Of a stretch of DNA of 64,000 nt, positions 39,376 through 52,421 are shown in pieces. This DNA comes from Climacteris rufus. Taxonomy: Eukaryota > Chordata > Aves > Passeriformes > Climacteridae. Position 1 is the stretch's first letter, and the number at the start of each line of letters is the position of its first letter. A program made the position numbers and the translations under genes. Under the pieces are notes generated by a model. It was not told the origin of the DNA, searched no databases, and saw only the letters and a list, made by a program, of their open reading frames with translations. Location: assembly GCA_013398175.1 (NCBI GenBank), contig VZRZ01006498.1:261081-325080 (forward strand), given 5' to 3'.

Positions 39376-39809
39376 AGTGGTATAGCACATGGGAAGAACT
39401 TCAGGTTTTGAAACAGTGTTTTGACAAAGAAAAAATTTAAGGATTATAAATTCTGTTCTCCAGGTGTCCTGCTTTGAATATATAAATTCTCCTTCAAAAC
39501 ATCATGGTTTTTTTTTTAAATTGGTCTCAGGGAAGAAATAAAGCTGTTGGTAAACAAGACACAAGAACTGCATGTGTCCAAAACCTCTCTTCATCTGCTT
39601 TTGACCAATAGAATAGAAAAATAAAGTAATTTACTTACTTTGGGGTTTTTTCCCCCAATTAAGATATAAACAAAGGCCATCTGGTGACAGAAATGCACAT
39701 ATTGAAAGGGAAAGAAAGTACTGTTGAAATTTCTCAAGAACTGACACCAAAATGGCTAAATATTGTGTACAACTCTGACGCAAAAAAGGTAAATAAACAG
39801 GTGAAATGA

Positions 39810-40124
39810 TGTCGCACTTAGGACACGAAAGAAAGATGCAGACACACGTCGAAGAAGAGAGCCAAAACTGCGGGCCAAAAAGCTGGGGGTCGAGACCTCG
39901 CACTTTATTTTATATCCTCCAGAAACCACAGTGGATTGGAGGGAGAAATAGCCACCCTCCATCACACTGGTCAAAGGAAATATCCATCAAATTTCTCCGC
40001 CCAGGAGAAAGGAATGCAAACAATAGAACACGGTTAGGAAAACATGGTTATGTTTACAGAGAATGTGTGAGAAACTGTTACAGAATAATGAAAACATTGA
40101 AGAACTGCAAAACTCAGGGCAACA
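39810..40124 (-). mobile_element. LTR, 315 bp, same family as 62696-63009
   Basis: On the minus strand it begins TGTTGCCCTGAGTTTTGCAG and ends CCTAAGTGCGACA. An AATAAA signal is at 39909-39904, next to a TATAAAATAAAG box, in gene-sense orientation. It aligns end to end with the plus-strand copy at 62696-63009. Unlike its relatives, the six bases on each side (AAATGA and ATATTT) do not match, so the original duplication is lost or the flanks were rearranged. Confidence 0.85.
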
Positions 40125-43100
40125 ATATTTGCCAATGACATGAAATTGAAAGAGATAATTTATTCAGAGTAAACTGGAACAGAAGAAGAGATCGGGTGAT
40201 TTTAAGGAATGTTACATTAGAAAAAATGATGAGATACAATTGTACTGGAAAAAAATCTACACTTAACAGGAGAACTCCTACTCTCAGCACCAAGACTCAT
40301 CAGCAGAAAAAGACAGTGACAGAATTATCCTTGAGTTAATAATAGTCTATCACAATAATGCAGCCATGAGAAGGAAAATGCAGTGCTAGGATGTGCCAAA
40401 TGATGTATTGCTAAAGACGTAAAGTTATAATATCTGAGTTCTAGCAGGTACATGTGGAGAAGGGTTGTGAAGATCACTGTAAAAATAGAAAGCCTATAGT
40501 GGGACAGAAGAATTTTGCTTCTTTTCTGGGGACAAAAGAAGGTAAAAAGAAACAACATTTTTACGCTAAGACAGTGTTGGCATAACAAATGAATATGAAC
40601 AAATGAGAAACAAACTAAGCGGGAAATTAGAAGAAACAAAGAGAAAAATACCAAACCCTACTAACTACCTTTAAGATGCAGTTTAAATGTTTAGATGGTA
40701 CCACTACTTGCAACAGCAAGGAATTTGATTCAGTGACCCTTACCAGCCCTTTGTTTCCTTCCAGAATGCATCTTTCATTAAAGCATCTAACACCAAAGGA
40801 GGCAAGCCATATCAAGGGCATAACAGGAGATATAACATTAAGGTCAATCACATTTTTAAAAATGAAGGTGCTACTGTTGAACTACAGCTGTATTTGTGAA
40901 ATATTTTTTTGCTGTAACTACAGATTGATTAATCCATAAAGTGTGATTCACATTTCTTTGGAAAGAAATGTCGTATTTTTATCTAAGCTCTTCATGTTTA
41001 ATATAAAATATTGTATCATATTTTACTACTTTGGATATCACTGAAAAATGGATCAGCTGAGGAAACTAAATATAAACTATATGAGTCAAAATTAATTAAT
41101 TTTAAGACATAATCCAATACATATTGTAACATTTTAAGTGTCTGCTCCTTAACTTCAAGCACACTAGGTATAAAAGATTTGATTAGCATTTTCATTCTGA
41201 TTTCAGATGTGTAAAACAAAAGTGCATACTCTGAGAGCTTCAATTTATACATTGCCAGAAAAGGTGAGTTTTCCCAGTTCTACCTAGCAATTTGAATGTG
41301 CTGTTTACTACTATTAACATGAAGAATTACTATGTGTGATATACACACCAATATGTTTAATTTTGTGAGTTACATCTGGTAATTTGGAAATGCGGATTTA
41401 TGTGTTTCTAGTATTTGGAGTTAAAAAGAAAACACAATATTGACAACTGTTCCTTGACAAATTACAGATTTAGGAAGGAAATCAAATCTTCCTAATGTAT
41501 TTTGTATTTTGGAAGCAAACTTAAAACACATATTGTCACTTTTAGGTCAAATAGGAATTTCTGTACGAGCAGACATTTTTGCAGATGTGCTCATCAATGA
41601 GTGAGGCATTTTTGTCACTATGTTTTTATAACATCTTTGCTCTGAGCAACAATAACCTTCTGTCTTTGCTTGCTGGTTTTCAGAAGAGAGTCCTTTTGAT
41701 TCTGATAAATTCGCTGAGGGGTCTCCTGTGTTCTGACCTTTAATATGACATGTATGGGTTCATTTTCTGGATTCAGTGTGAGTGTGGAGAAAAGTTATAT
41801 CTATGAGATTTCTACTTACATATGAAAAGTCTGTTAGGGGATGTGGTCCCATGAGAGTTTTGTTATATGGAGATGAAATCTTTCAAGCATAGATACTACC
41901 ATTTTGACATTGTTAATTCTAAACTTGCAATTAAGCTCTTTTATGGTCTTACATTTCATTAAAACTCAGAATAGCTTCCTTCCCACAAACTATGTTTCTT
42001 CTTATTGAAGAAATCCTTTATTTAACTAGCAATAAATTACCATTAGAATCAACAGTTCATTATTAGTTCAAGGGTTCAGATCAGCAGTGTAGAGTAAGGG
42101 CAACAAAATATTAAATTGCTTTGTCCCATAATTCAATATAACCAACTTTTCCAAGAAAATGGCAAAGGAAACCACAAAACATACATTCTCTACTTTCCAA
42201 ACTGGAGCTCCTCAGGGAATGGGTCCGTTATTTCTTTGATAAAGGTATTACAATAAGCTAATTATATTTCTGTCCAAGTCAACAAAATCATGTTTCTACA
42301 TTTATGATGGGTTGGCTGGAACTGACAAAAAGGACAGCAATTCTACAGGAAAATTAGGCACGAAAATTTGTATAAGCTGTGTTTGACTTCTTTTAGAGAT
42401 ATGCTGCATGCAGAAAAAATATTCTGTGCAATTTATTTCATCACAATAAAAAGTCTGTGCAGCTGTGTTCTAATTGCCATTGTAAAGAATTGAGGGTAGA
42501 AACCCAAAAAAGGTCAAAATGTCAGCCCGTGTTTTTAGTGATGCATCTTGCAGCTCTCCCTTCAGTTAAAGAGCTGGATCCAAGCATGATCTTTTCACCT
42601 GGAGCTCTAGAATTGACACTTTTAGAATTCAGAAATTCAGATCACAGCTAAATACATTAAATCAGGCTTTCACTGGGGCATAACAGTCTCTGTTAGGATC
42701 TGGACACTTCTGATTGCACTTCCATTAAATAATATACAGGTTCTACAACATTTGCCACGTTGTGCAGGCAGTGTTCTGGAAATCTTATAGCAAGTGGCTG
42801 TGAATACTTGGACTAGCTTTGAATCCGATAGTCTATGCTATACATTACTTAAATCCTGACACAGTACTGCAAAATATTTTTTGAAATGCAGAAGAAATAA
42901 TAAAGCAAATTTTTTGATAATTCTGAGGAACAAATATCTATATGTTAATGTAATATTCTCTGTCTCATTCACTACAATGAAAATCCAGATTTCTGGGTGA
43001 GAGTTTTACTTGACTTGTTGGGATACCAACACTAAGGTCCTCAGCTCTCTAGAAAAATTTTCGAGTTATTCTTGTCCTGGACAATGAGAAAAATATATAA

Positions 43101-43849
43101 AAAACTTATCTGAAAATAATTCTATTCATGGTAAAGTGAGTTGAAAAAGCCCATTCTTATTAGATTATGCTTTAGGACAATTAGTGAATTGATACTACTA
43201 ACTATTCATATAGATAAGGCAACAGTAAAAGATGAAAAAATAGATCTAATGAATGAATTTGTAAGTGTATATACTCACTAAAGCTTTGATTCACGGTGTG
43301 AAAACCCCAAGACTCAAGGGCTGGAAAAGACTAATAAAAGAATTTAATTTCTAAGTTTTCTAATGTGAAACTCTGGAGTTGCATGCTTTTTTAAAATTAA
43401 TAGAACAAAACATAATTTATTACTTAAAGCATTGAGGAAAGGCAAAAGTTATCTATGGACAAATGGGTTACTTCAAGATGTGCATGAAAATGTTGAAACT
43501 CATGTTCATCCTCCAGAGAACAAAGGAAGTGTTTTTACTCCCAGACATCCTCTTAGGGTTTGAGTGAGCTTCATAATATGACACCTAAATTTAGATGTAT
43601 TCCTGTGTGTTAGGTATCAAAGCTTCTGTTATTGGTAATGGACATCCAGACCATTCGTTCCCTTGAGATTTGTGAGTGATTTAACTTTACAGGCAACAGA
43701 GCCTCTCTTGTTCAGAACATCATCCTTTCCAAAGAATGGCTTGAGCTCATTGCTCCTGAGTGTACATGATCCTTAGTTCTGTTTGCCACATGGACATTCT
43801 TTCACTGACATGCATGTTTATTACATGTTTCCCTCCAAAGTCTCTGACA

Positions 43850-44105
43850 CCATTGGGTCATACAATAGGATCAAGAATGGATCCTAGTGGGCTCACTAGA
43901 GGTCCATCTTCTTTGTTAGATATTAGCCTGTAAGATTTGGATATGTTATTCAAACAGAGTATATAACTGGGTCTAGTTGATACCATAATTAACTCCTCTG
44001 GCAGTAGGATGTACTGCTGATGGATTAACTTATTTCATAGTTGTATGTAAGACAGCATGATGTTTTGCTGTCCTCTCTCATACTTCAAAAGCCTTACTGA
44101 AGGTC
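43850..44105 (-). mobile_element. Old CR1-like LINE fragment, antisense (weak)
   Basis: ATCAAGAATGGATCCTAGTG, GGGCTCACTAGAGGTCCATC and, at the end, TTCAAAAGCCTTACTGAAGG resemble, in order, an antisense block common in old CR1-type LINEs. Divergence is high, so the limits are approximate. It could be another LINE family. Confidence 0.4.
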
Positions 44106-44449
44106 CTTCATTCTTTCTAATATCTGATCCCTACCTGATCTTTCTCTTCCTCTTCCAGTGACGCTTCCAAGGACAGTATCACTCCACATAAGGGGCAGGG
44201 GAAGACGGGTGGGTGCTGAAAGATGCATGGAGAGGAAGATGAAGTTCCCAGGACATACTAGGGAGTGGGGAGCTTGGTGAGCTTGGAGGAGGGAATGCCT
44301 ATTGTTCATCAGCTGTTCTAAGGCCAACTCACTAAAGAAGGGTTAAATAACCCCAGTCTGCCAATCCTTTTGAACATCCTTTGAAACAGACAAAGACACT
44401 TTGCCTCCTTCTACCCTCGAAGGAATCTGGTAAAAAAATACACATATAA

Positions 44450-44525
44450 CCCACCTCCCCGGCCCCCCAGCCCACCNNNNNNNNNNNNNNNNNNNNNNNN
44501 CCGGCCCCCCAGCCCACCCCCCTCC
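44450..44525. repeat. C-rich tandem repeat spanning a 24-N gap (44477-44500)
   Basis: The 18-base block CCGGCCCCCCAGCCCACC occurs immediately before the gap (44459-44476) and again immediately after it (44501-44518), within a longer C-rich stretch. The gap is therefore probably an unresolved number of this unit. On the minus strand, which is transcribed as RALYL pre-mRNA, it reads as repeated G runs. Confidence 0.85.
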
Positions 44526-44903
44526 AGCTTACATACATCCCTCAAGTCTCCACAGAAATCAATGTGCTTCTGTCTATAAAAAGATCATTGTCTTTGCTTT
44601 ATTACTAGCTGTTCACAAGACCTCATGGTGTAAAAGCAGTCAGCTTGATAGGAGATTTTAAACAGGCTTCTTCTGAGGTCAAGGGAGCAGGTCAAATGCT
44701 GAAAGAATTTCCTTCAAAAATGTCATCAATGTGCTCCTTGACTTGCAGGAAGGGCCTGAAAGCTTTGGTAATCAAGCCAGTTTTTCAACTAGATACTAAG
44801 TGTAGGAAATTACTGCCAAAGGGCTAAATAGTGGAAGGTGTCTTGTTGCGGAAATTGCTAGGATCATTGTTTCAATAATATTCAACTGATATGAGCAACT
44901 CAC

Positions 44904-45067
44904 ATTTGGATCCTGAGGAAGAAGTCCCGCTTGAAGTAGATCGTGATGCTCCTTTCATGGAGAAAACCCCTTTGCCTCTACGAGTTGTTGTCACAGCCAC
45001 ACGAGGACGTTTGAGTGGAATCACTGCACGGGGCGGTGGGGGGACACGGCCATGGTAATCAAACAAC
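44904..45067 (-). CDS. RALYL: RALYL exon, basic proline/arginine segment (164 nt)
   Basis: The acceptor TTTTCTAG|G and donor AAAT|GTGAGT bound 54 whole codons plus split codons at both ends. The product reads RLFDYHGRVPPPPRAVIP, then a basic LKRPRVAV-TTRRGKGVF segment, then a Ser/Thr/Gly-rich stretch ending in GSK. In the hnRNP C family this basic region lies just before the leucine-zipper-like helix. It contributes to RNA binding and carries nuclear-localisation signals; the RRGK and LKRPR clusters are visible candidates for the latter. Upstream in-frame codons to 45117 are intron, since they diverge from the family and lie before the AG. A C-rich repeat with an assembly gap lies about 380-460 nt downstream in the following intron. 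Confidence 0.95.
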
Positions 45068-48000
45068 CTAGAAAAGATTAAGTCAGCTGGGCTCCATAAA
45101 ACCTTCTGTGATTTCATGTCATGGAAGCCCTGTCAACTAAATTTGCATGTTATTTTTGAGAAAATTACCCTTTGAAACTGTAATCACTTTATATCAAGTC
45201 AAATTAGATTTCAAGAACCTAGGCACATTAAGAGCCTTGTTCAGATTTCAGTCACAGACCAGTGCACAGACCTGCTCAAATATTTTTGTGTGTGATTTAA
45301 ATGAAGGATGTATTATGGGAGTCTGCTATTTGCAGTATGGAAAATCCATAACTTGCTCTCCACAGGTCCACATCATTTCATTGCACACAACCAACAGCAG
45401 TACATTTTGTTGTGACATTTAAGCTCCTTTATTACATGCATGGCTTAAATTCTAGTCTTCTATCTGTTATCCTTACAGATACAAAAGTTTTTTTAAAAAA
45501 TAACTTCCCTGAAGACAACCATCCCCATAAAGAAATATCCTACAGTTTGTGAAAGATCAAAAATCTTTGCATATGCTATCTTTATTGAAGAATGAATCAC
45601 TAAAATACTCAAGCATGCTTAATAAAAAAAATACATTATTGTTAAAACCAAAATCACTGTAGAAGGCAGATGTTCAAACTTTTACCACTACAGTCAATAA
45701 AAGATACTCTACAACCAAAATAAACAATTTTCCCCAAACAGAATAGCCCAATCCTAAGAATACCGTTATTGAAAGCAGATAACTAATGTGTGTAGAAGAA
45801 AACAAAGGCAGCAGAAAAGGTAATCAAAGCTACAGATATATTTAGACCATAAAAGCTATGTATTCTGGATATGACAGGTCACCAGAAGAAAGCTCAGAAA
45901 ATGAAAATTTTCAGCTCAGAGTCTGAAGCAGAGGGATAAGCAATATCCTCAAAAAATCTTCTCAAATTTACTTGCAACTAGTAATTATGGAAATTTATAA
46001 CTGCATGTTTAATTTTCAGAGTTGTGAGTACTGTCACCCAGATGGGCAGATAGATACACATTTGAAATCAGACACACAAGAAACAGTAATTCACTCACCA
46101 TAGCATCTAAAAGTATGTTGAACAGGAAGCAGAGTCAAACTTAAATCTTCTAACCCATTTTCTGACAAATAAATACCTAGTGCTTAAATCAAAGGGTCCA
46201 TACTTCTGTCTGTACTGTAATCTTACAGACAATGTAACCATCTCCCTCCTTTTCCACAGCTGTCTACAAAATGTGTCACAGAGATCCTGTCACTCTCACT
46301 GAACATGAATTCCATGGCCTCAAATATTCTCACAAATGAGCATTTTCTAGTCATGTTGAGCATAACTAAGCAATTGTGTTTTAAGATGAACATGAAAACA
46401 TTTTTTCTACTTTTAACATAAATATTAGTGTTTATTCTCACTCATTATTTATCATATTGGATAATCTGCAGGTTGCTCAAAATCTCCCATTTGACATTAC
46501 TGGAAAAAAATGTTTCTGAAGAGCTGTAAGCTATCATGCCAAAGTTTGTTATGTAATTTTTATCTAAATATGTTTTTTTTATGGTTTCTGATAATTTGTG
46601 TTTAGATAATACAGTGAAATGTGAAACTATACTTTCTTTTCTTGAAATATATAAAAGAGCTCTTATCTAACATATTGTTATCTATCTAGTCTTACTTTTA
46701 TTTATTAAATTATACAAAGCTTTTGGGCCTGGTATTTTGTTTTTTCAAGTTCTATATATTTGAATACTATGCTTTTGTTTAAAAAAAACAATGCTTCCAT
46801 TTATAGTTCTGAAGTACTGTGCCTGTTTTCCTTGTGCTTGTAATATGAGAAATGATAAAGAGAAATGCTCAGTTCTAAAGCAGTTCTTTACCCCAATAAT
46901 CACTAATGTGCATATAACTATGCCTTTTCTTTCAGCCACCATTCTAAAATGTACAGTCCTGATCTTGTCAATCTGTCTTTACATAGATTTTATTTTAAAG
47001 CACTCTCCTTTCTTTTCATCCTTTTCTGACCCCATCAGTGCTTTACTTAAGGTAGGAAAGATGTACTCTCCCTTCAGGAAGGTTGGAAAATTAATGAATA
47101 TTAGCAAACAAGATCTATGGTTTGGGTAAAACACAGAAATTCAGAAACTTCAGGAATTCAAAGAATCATGACTATATTTCTTAATTTATATTTCCTATAG
47201 GCACGCTAATAATTGATAAATTGAATTCTCCATGGGATTTTCTTTTGTATGATGACTCTCCTTCCATCAACTTGTATCTAAAAGAGCCTATGTTTTTTAT
47301 TGTCAGAAGATCAGCATGTCCAGCCTTATAAGGCCAACCTCATATTCAGGTTTTCTACCATAAAAATTCTGTTGTCTTAATTCTGAAAGTCTTCTAAATT
47401 AAAAAATTATACTATTGAATAGATTTATGGATACGTTATGGATATGTATAAACCACTGTCAGTGGTTTTCCATAACAACAGAATTATCAAGACAGACACC
47501 AAGTCCCACAGTTACAACCTTTAATGTCCCAGAAATATTCATATTTTTTTGGGTGAAAGTGTAACCGTTATGGTTGTTAAATTCTACTACCCATAACCTA
47601 CAGAATGAGGGAAAAAAACAGACATGTAACTTTAATATTCATGTGGCATAGATAAGAAACTTTATTCAGTTTAAAAACATACAATTCCATGAATTGCACA
47701 ATTCTATGAAATTCAGAGCTGTAACCTTGGAAAAATTAAATAAAAGCCTATGGAAGTTAACTTTTTACAAGATGTGTTATTCTTACTGTAAAGGCTGATC
47801 TGAGCAGGATTAAACTGCATTGATGGCTTTTACTCCATATGTTTATATCTCACTATTTTTAGCTTTGTTGAAAGGGAGCATGGTGATTTACATGCAAAAC
47901 CAAAACTAGTGGCTCAAATTGAACCCACATCAGGGGGGGGAAAAAAAAACCACTGAAAAATATTGTTTCTACATTTTTCCTACAGTGTTCCTAAGCAGAA

Positions 48001-48812
48001 AGGTATGTAGAACACACTAACTTAACTTCTGGGTGTAAACTGTTCCCCTGTTACTGTCCATTACTTTACAAAAAAGAAATCTCAGATTAGAAGATGTTGG
48101 TGGAGCAGTGCTTTGTTCCTCTCTGCTTCCTGGTCCTCTGCTAAACCAAGCTGCTGTAATGCAAAGACACAGCACTCCTGGATCATGAGTTGGTTATCTG
48201 TGGTCATTCAGGCTACCCCTGTGTGGTGGGGATTCTGCAATACCTGAATAAATAAATTTTCCCAGCTCTGAGTTAAGTTGTGTCTAAGTTATCAAGGCAG
48301 AATCTCCAATTTCTCAGGTACCCAAATTCTCTTCCTCCTATAGAAACACACTTGCTGTCCAACTTGTGGTTTTGCTTCCCTGAAGGTTCTTCTGGACTTC
48401 AAAATGTTCTTGGAACATTCTTCAGGAGACATTGTATATCTTTTCATACAGGTAAATGAAAAGACAAAGCCATGAATGTCATACTGAAGAATTTTGCAGC
48501 TGCTATACTTTGCAGTGAAAGTAAGCTTGGAATAACTCTGTTAAGCTACCATTAAACTGTTCAGCACAGCAAATGCCCCAAAAGCTCTTAAAGAAGGAAA
48601 AAATCAAAAGAGCTGTTTAGTAAGCATGCTAAATAACAGTAAAGTAAGCTTACATATGTTGGCAGTAATCTTCTCTGTGAAATGTCTTCTGAGGCACAAT
48701 ATAAATAATGCTATGTAAGATCAGAACTGACCTGTTTAACCAAAGGATGGGATTATATTATAAACAAACATTAGAAATGGTGTAGGATGTACAAAAGCAT
48801 AGGCACACATAC
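45068..48812 (-). other. RALYL: RALYL intron, 3.7 kb, no recognisable repeats
   Basis: It is bounded by the donor GTATGT at 48812 and the acceptor TTTTCTAG ending at 45068. It is AT-rich throughout. I see no CR1 or LTR copy, which makes it the cleanest long stretch in the gene. The open frames inside it are short and unrecognisable. Confidence 0.85.
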
Positions 48813-48860
48813 CTATTGTAGAAATCATCTCTGTAGTAATCATAATCAAAGACATAACCA
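48813..48860 (-). CDS. RALYL: RALYL exon, post-RRM linker (48 nt)
   Basis: The minus-strand acceptor TTTTTTCACAG precedes this exon and the donor AG|GTATGT follows it. It opens by completing a glycine codon (two bases from the previous exon), then reads GYVFDYDYYRDDFYN and leaves AG for the next exon. The Tyr/Asp-rich linker after the RRM is a recognisable stretch of RALY/RALYL proteins. At 48 nt it is a micro-exon, and its length is a multiple of three. The residue that spans the next junction becomes Arg either way, so skipping would keep the frame. The previous exon, coding the end of the RRM and the PKPGNKRPLSALYRLE-like segment, was searched for by eye up to 64000 and not found. Confidence 0.93.
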
Positions 48861-49936
48861 CTGTGAAAAAACACAGAAAAACAAGAATGAACAGGCTTAT
48901 AGGAAAAGACACATTGATTAAAACTTCTGTGGTAATACTGGCTTACTCTCGAATTTCAATCCCTTCTTCAAAGTCCTTCCAATTCTTTTGCCCAACCATA
49001 CAATGTACATTATGTTTGTCAATGCTGTTGTCAGCCATCACTGTATATTTGGAAATGTGAAGTCTGGGGCATGCAGAGCAGTGTAAACTGTTCACAGCAT
49101 ATACAGAACAGATTTAACACAGTGAGACAGCTTTGTAATTAGAGGATCATTATTGTGTAATTCTCTGAGTGATCAAATGAAGTTAGCATTCCAATCCTGA
49201 CACCCTCTTATTTTCTGGTCTAACATTGCATCATCAGCGGAGTAGGAAAACAGTTAAATACATGAAAGAGTGGTAAATGAGTAAGAGAGCTGAGCTAAGA
49301 CAATTACTTTGATTTAGAGAGAATCATGGAAAGGATTGGGCTGCTTGCTGGTCCTTGAGTTGACCAAATCTGTTTCAATCAAAATGAGAAAAAGTAAAAA
49401 GTTAAGAAAAATAACTGCTGCAAGCAGTAGTGTTACAGAGATGCATTTCCTCTCAGGTTCAAGAAAGAATATACATACCAATCTGGGAAAAGACAGGCAC
49501 CATCAAGAGAATGAAATACACGTGAAATTGCCCAGGTCCAGGATAAAACTATTTTTGAGTTGTCAATAGCAAACTCAATCCCAGATTGAACTTCATGGTT
49601 TTGCATTCCATGAGCAACCTTCTACTTTTGTGGTGAAGAAATAGCAAAGAAGTCTTATGTCACACACCCCCCAAAAAAACCCCAAACTAACAAACCAATG
49701 AGCCAATACATGCTCTGCAAGGAAGAGTCACAAGGGTTTATTACACTGCCTAGTAACACAAACCCCAAGTTTTTCACTGGCCTGAGAAGGACAATTATGA
49801 ATAGTAAAGGTAGAAAGCATGAAGAAAGTATCAAGAAAAAAGGAGAAATTTTAAATGTGAAAGAAAAATGGTAGAGAAAAGAGAGGTAGAAAGGACAAAG
49901 CACAGAAGAAAACTTTTCCTGGAAATAAAGGGAGAT

Positions 49937-50012
49937 TATAGAATGATAATGTGATTTATGTTGGAAAGGACCTTAAAGATCATCTAGTTCCAGCCCCTCA
50001 ACATGGACAGGG
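49937..50012 (-). mobile_element. CR1 LINE 3' end fragment, antisense
   Basis: TTATAGAATGATAATGTGAT is followed by TATGTTGGAAAGGACCTTAA and AGATCATCTAGTTCCAGCCC, the reverse complement of a CR1 3' terminus. Only about 75 bp remain. Confidence 0.88.
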
Positions 50013-52421
50013 ACACATGAATGATGCTAGCTAAATATTAAATAAGTTTTTCTTCACAGGGAATGGACTTGTGGATAATTGCTGCTCTTGAACATAAGAA
50101 AAATGAGGTTTTAGTGCATAATTTGAAGAATGGGTCAAGAATTCTACCAAAGCAGGTCAGGGCACAATTTCCATCTCTGCCACATCTGTTTCAGAGGCAA
50201 GTGCCCAACTGCAAATAATAGAATAAATTGTACTGTCTGCCTGCACAATAATGCACTTGAAGATCATGAGACTTGCAGATGGCTCTGGCCCTTTTGATAT
50301 TTTATTTGAGAAAAGAAATCCCTATATGCATTTTATGTGAAGCACTTACTATATTAAACAGTCCTGGGAGACTAGAACCCAGCCACGGGCAAGCTGTGTG
50401 TAGCACAGGATGCAAAATACAATGAAGTAATGAGACCATGTATAGCAATTGTGTTTCTGTATCATACATTAATGGAAAACTAGCAAAATTTTTTCTAAAC
50501 TATATGACATCTCTTTTTTTATCTTTTACTCTATATCCAGTCTGCATGGAACTAAGAAGTAGCAGGTAGCAAAGCTATTATTTTATTTGCAGTTATTCAC
50601 AGCTTCCTAGTGGTTTTATTTAGCTGAATGATTAATAGCTTCAGTAAGCCCATACTTAATATTCATCGTGTGTTTTTAAGAAGCAGATAACAGACAATTT
50701 GAAGAAAAAATATTAAATTTAAAAGCCCTGTCACATGAAAACCTTCACCAGGGGTTGACACTAATTTAATTTGCATAAAGACCGGACAAGTTCACTTTTT
50801 CAAGGTTGAAGACCATGAAGCTGATGAAGAATAATTCACTTTGCACCAGCTAGCATAAGGCTGAAGGACAACTATATTTTTCTGTTAGTAACTCAGCTCT
50901 GGCTCACAGGACAGAATAAGCACTGCTGGCATCTCACTGGGATTTCAATGTGAAACTTTTTTAAGTTGAATGATGATGTTTCATCTGTAATAATATGTTG
51001 AAGAGATTGTAGTATGAAAGCAACCAGTACATCTCTCTACACAGCCATAATTGTTCATACTTCTGCATGTCAGGGGACAGACATAAGATTTGATCAGTGC
51101 TGCAGTATAACATGAAGCAGAAAATTAGCACAGATAATCACTGACACTGAGATCAACGTGACTACAGGGCTCTTAAACTCTTGAGAGTTACTCCTTAGCA
51201 ACCCAACGGCCTGTGTAATAGAGGCCACAGGAAGTCACTCATATAGTGTTGAATACCAAATACTTAACAGGTCAGAAGCAGAGAGAGGTTTAAACAGCCT
51301 GTGAACTGGTGGAGTCAGCAGTTTCCTAATGGCACTGTAAACAGGGAGATTACTTACCCACAAACATATACCATCTCTACAATAGTAACAACAGAACTGT
51401 GTTCATGATGCTGATATTAAAGCAGAAGACACTACCGGTTTTGTGTGTTTTACAACAAGGCAAAGAAAACTCATCAATAAAGTGTGCTTCGACTAAGCAA
51501 AAGTCATGGTTCCTTTTTCTGTCTTAGTATCATCAAGAGAATCTTGTACAAGCTGTCTCACTTAGCACCATACCTATGTTTAAAACTGTGTATGCCTGGA
51601 GAATGAAGGATTCCCCAGTGACTATATTTTCAGAGCTGTGATGCTGTACATATTCCAAGTTCCTACACATGTCAGCAGTTGCACGTGTGCCAATCAGACA
51701 AATACAATATTATGCTTCTGCATCTTTGAAATAAACTTATGGATGTTATTACATCTTTATATACCTGATGCTGAAAACATATTACTACAGTGCAATCTTT
51801 TTTGCATTCTGTGTGCTATGCCCACAAAAGATTTTTATAAGCTAATGATCACATCCTGTTTTAACTTAGTTAGCTCCAAACAGTAGTGAGTATAACTGAC
51901 TACCGCGGGGTTATTCTAACTTTAGGAGAGTTAAAGCATAACAGAGCAAAAATAGCTTTGGTTATTTTCATGTTAACAAGAATTTTGTCTTGCATGTAAA
52001 TCGGCCTTAGCTAATATTTCTTTTTTTTCTACAAAGATATATTTAAATCATAAATGTCGACAAACCAGACATAATGCATCTTAATTTAATTGACAGTACT
52101 ATCACCATTTATACTGTCAATTGCTTCTCTGTTGTCAGACCTGGATACAAACATTAAATACAAAATCAATAGTCCTTCAATCAAACTCTTTTTGGAAAGC
52201 ACATATCAACTTCATGGTTGAAACTAGTATTCCAGTCATTTGTAAAATCATTTCTCTTGTCATGCGAAAAGAGTGCTAGAAATTGTTCCTGTTGAGTGCA
52301 AAAGAGAATCAGTCTAAACTGACATAATGTTAAAAAAGAAGTGGATGAGGGTAACTAGATAATTTAGAGAATAAGCATTGAGAGAAGGAAACCTTTCCTA
52401 TTAGAAAACCAATCAGATGGA

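Larger units (their letters stand above)
34354..44903 (-). other. RALYL: RALYL intron, 10.6 kb, rich in transposon relics
   Basis: It is bounded by the donor GTGAGT at 44903 and the acceptor CCACAG ending at 34354. It holds a C-rich repeat with a gap (44450-44525), an old antisense LINE fragment (43850-44105), two LTRs (39810-40124 and 38483-39071), CR1 pieces (39085-39375 and 37502-38178) and a solo LTR (35381-35703). 40125-43849 and 35710-37500 show nothing I recognise. Confidence 0.85.
11934..48860 (-). other. RALYL: RALYL gene locus, 3' half (five coding exons and four introns)
   Basis: Five minus-strand exons join in frame to give about 174 residues of the C-terminal half of RALYL, a nuclear RNA-binding protein of the hnRNP C/RALY family. 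Seen directly: every junction has an AG acceptor and a GT donor, and the split codons agree (GG/T, AG/G, T/TG, G/AA, then phase 0). The protein runs from the GYVFDYDYYRDDFYN linker through a basic RVPPPPRAVIPLKRPR segment, a coiled-coil helix and an acidic tail to FLQIK and stop. Known of the family: an N-terminal RRM precedes these parts; its exons are not in the window and should lie beyond 64000. RALY and HNRNPC are the alternatives. The acidic tail with GIEEDFDEDG and the ending FLQIK fit RALYL better. The roughly 37-kb span for only five exons fits the very large RALYL genes of vertebrates. Confidence 0.95.

Noticed and set aside
48943..49038. 31-codon minus-strand frame reading MADNSIDKHNVHCMVG and so on
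   Set aside because: It looked protein-like and lies close to the 48-nt RALYL exon, but it matches no RALYL segment and no family I know. The length is easily reached by chance.
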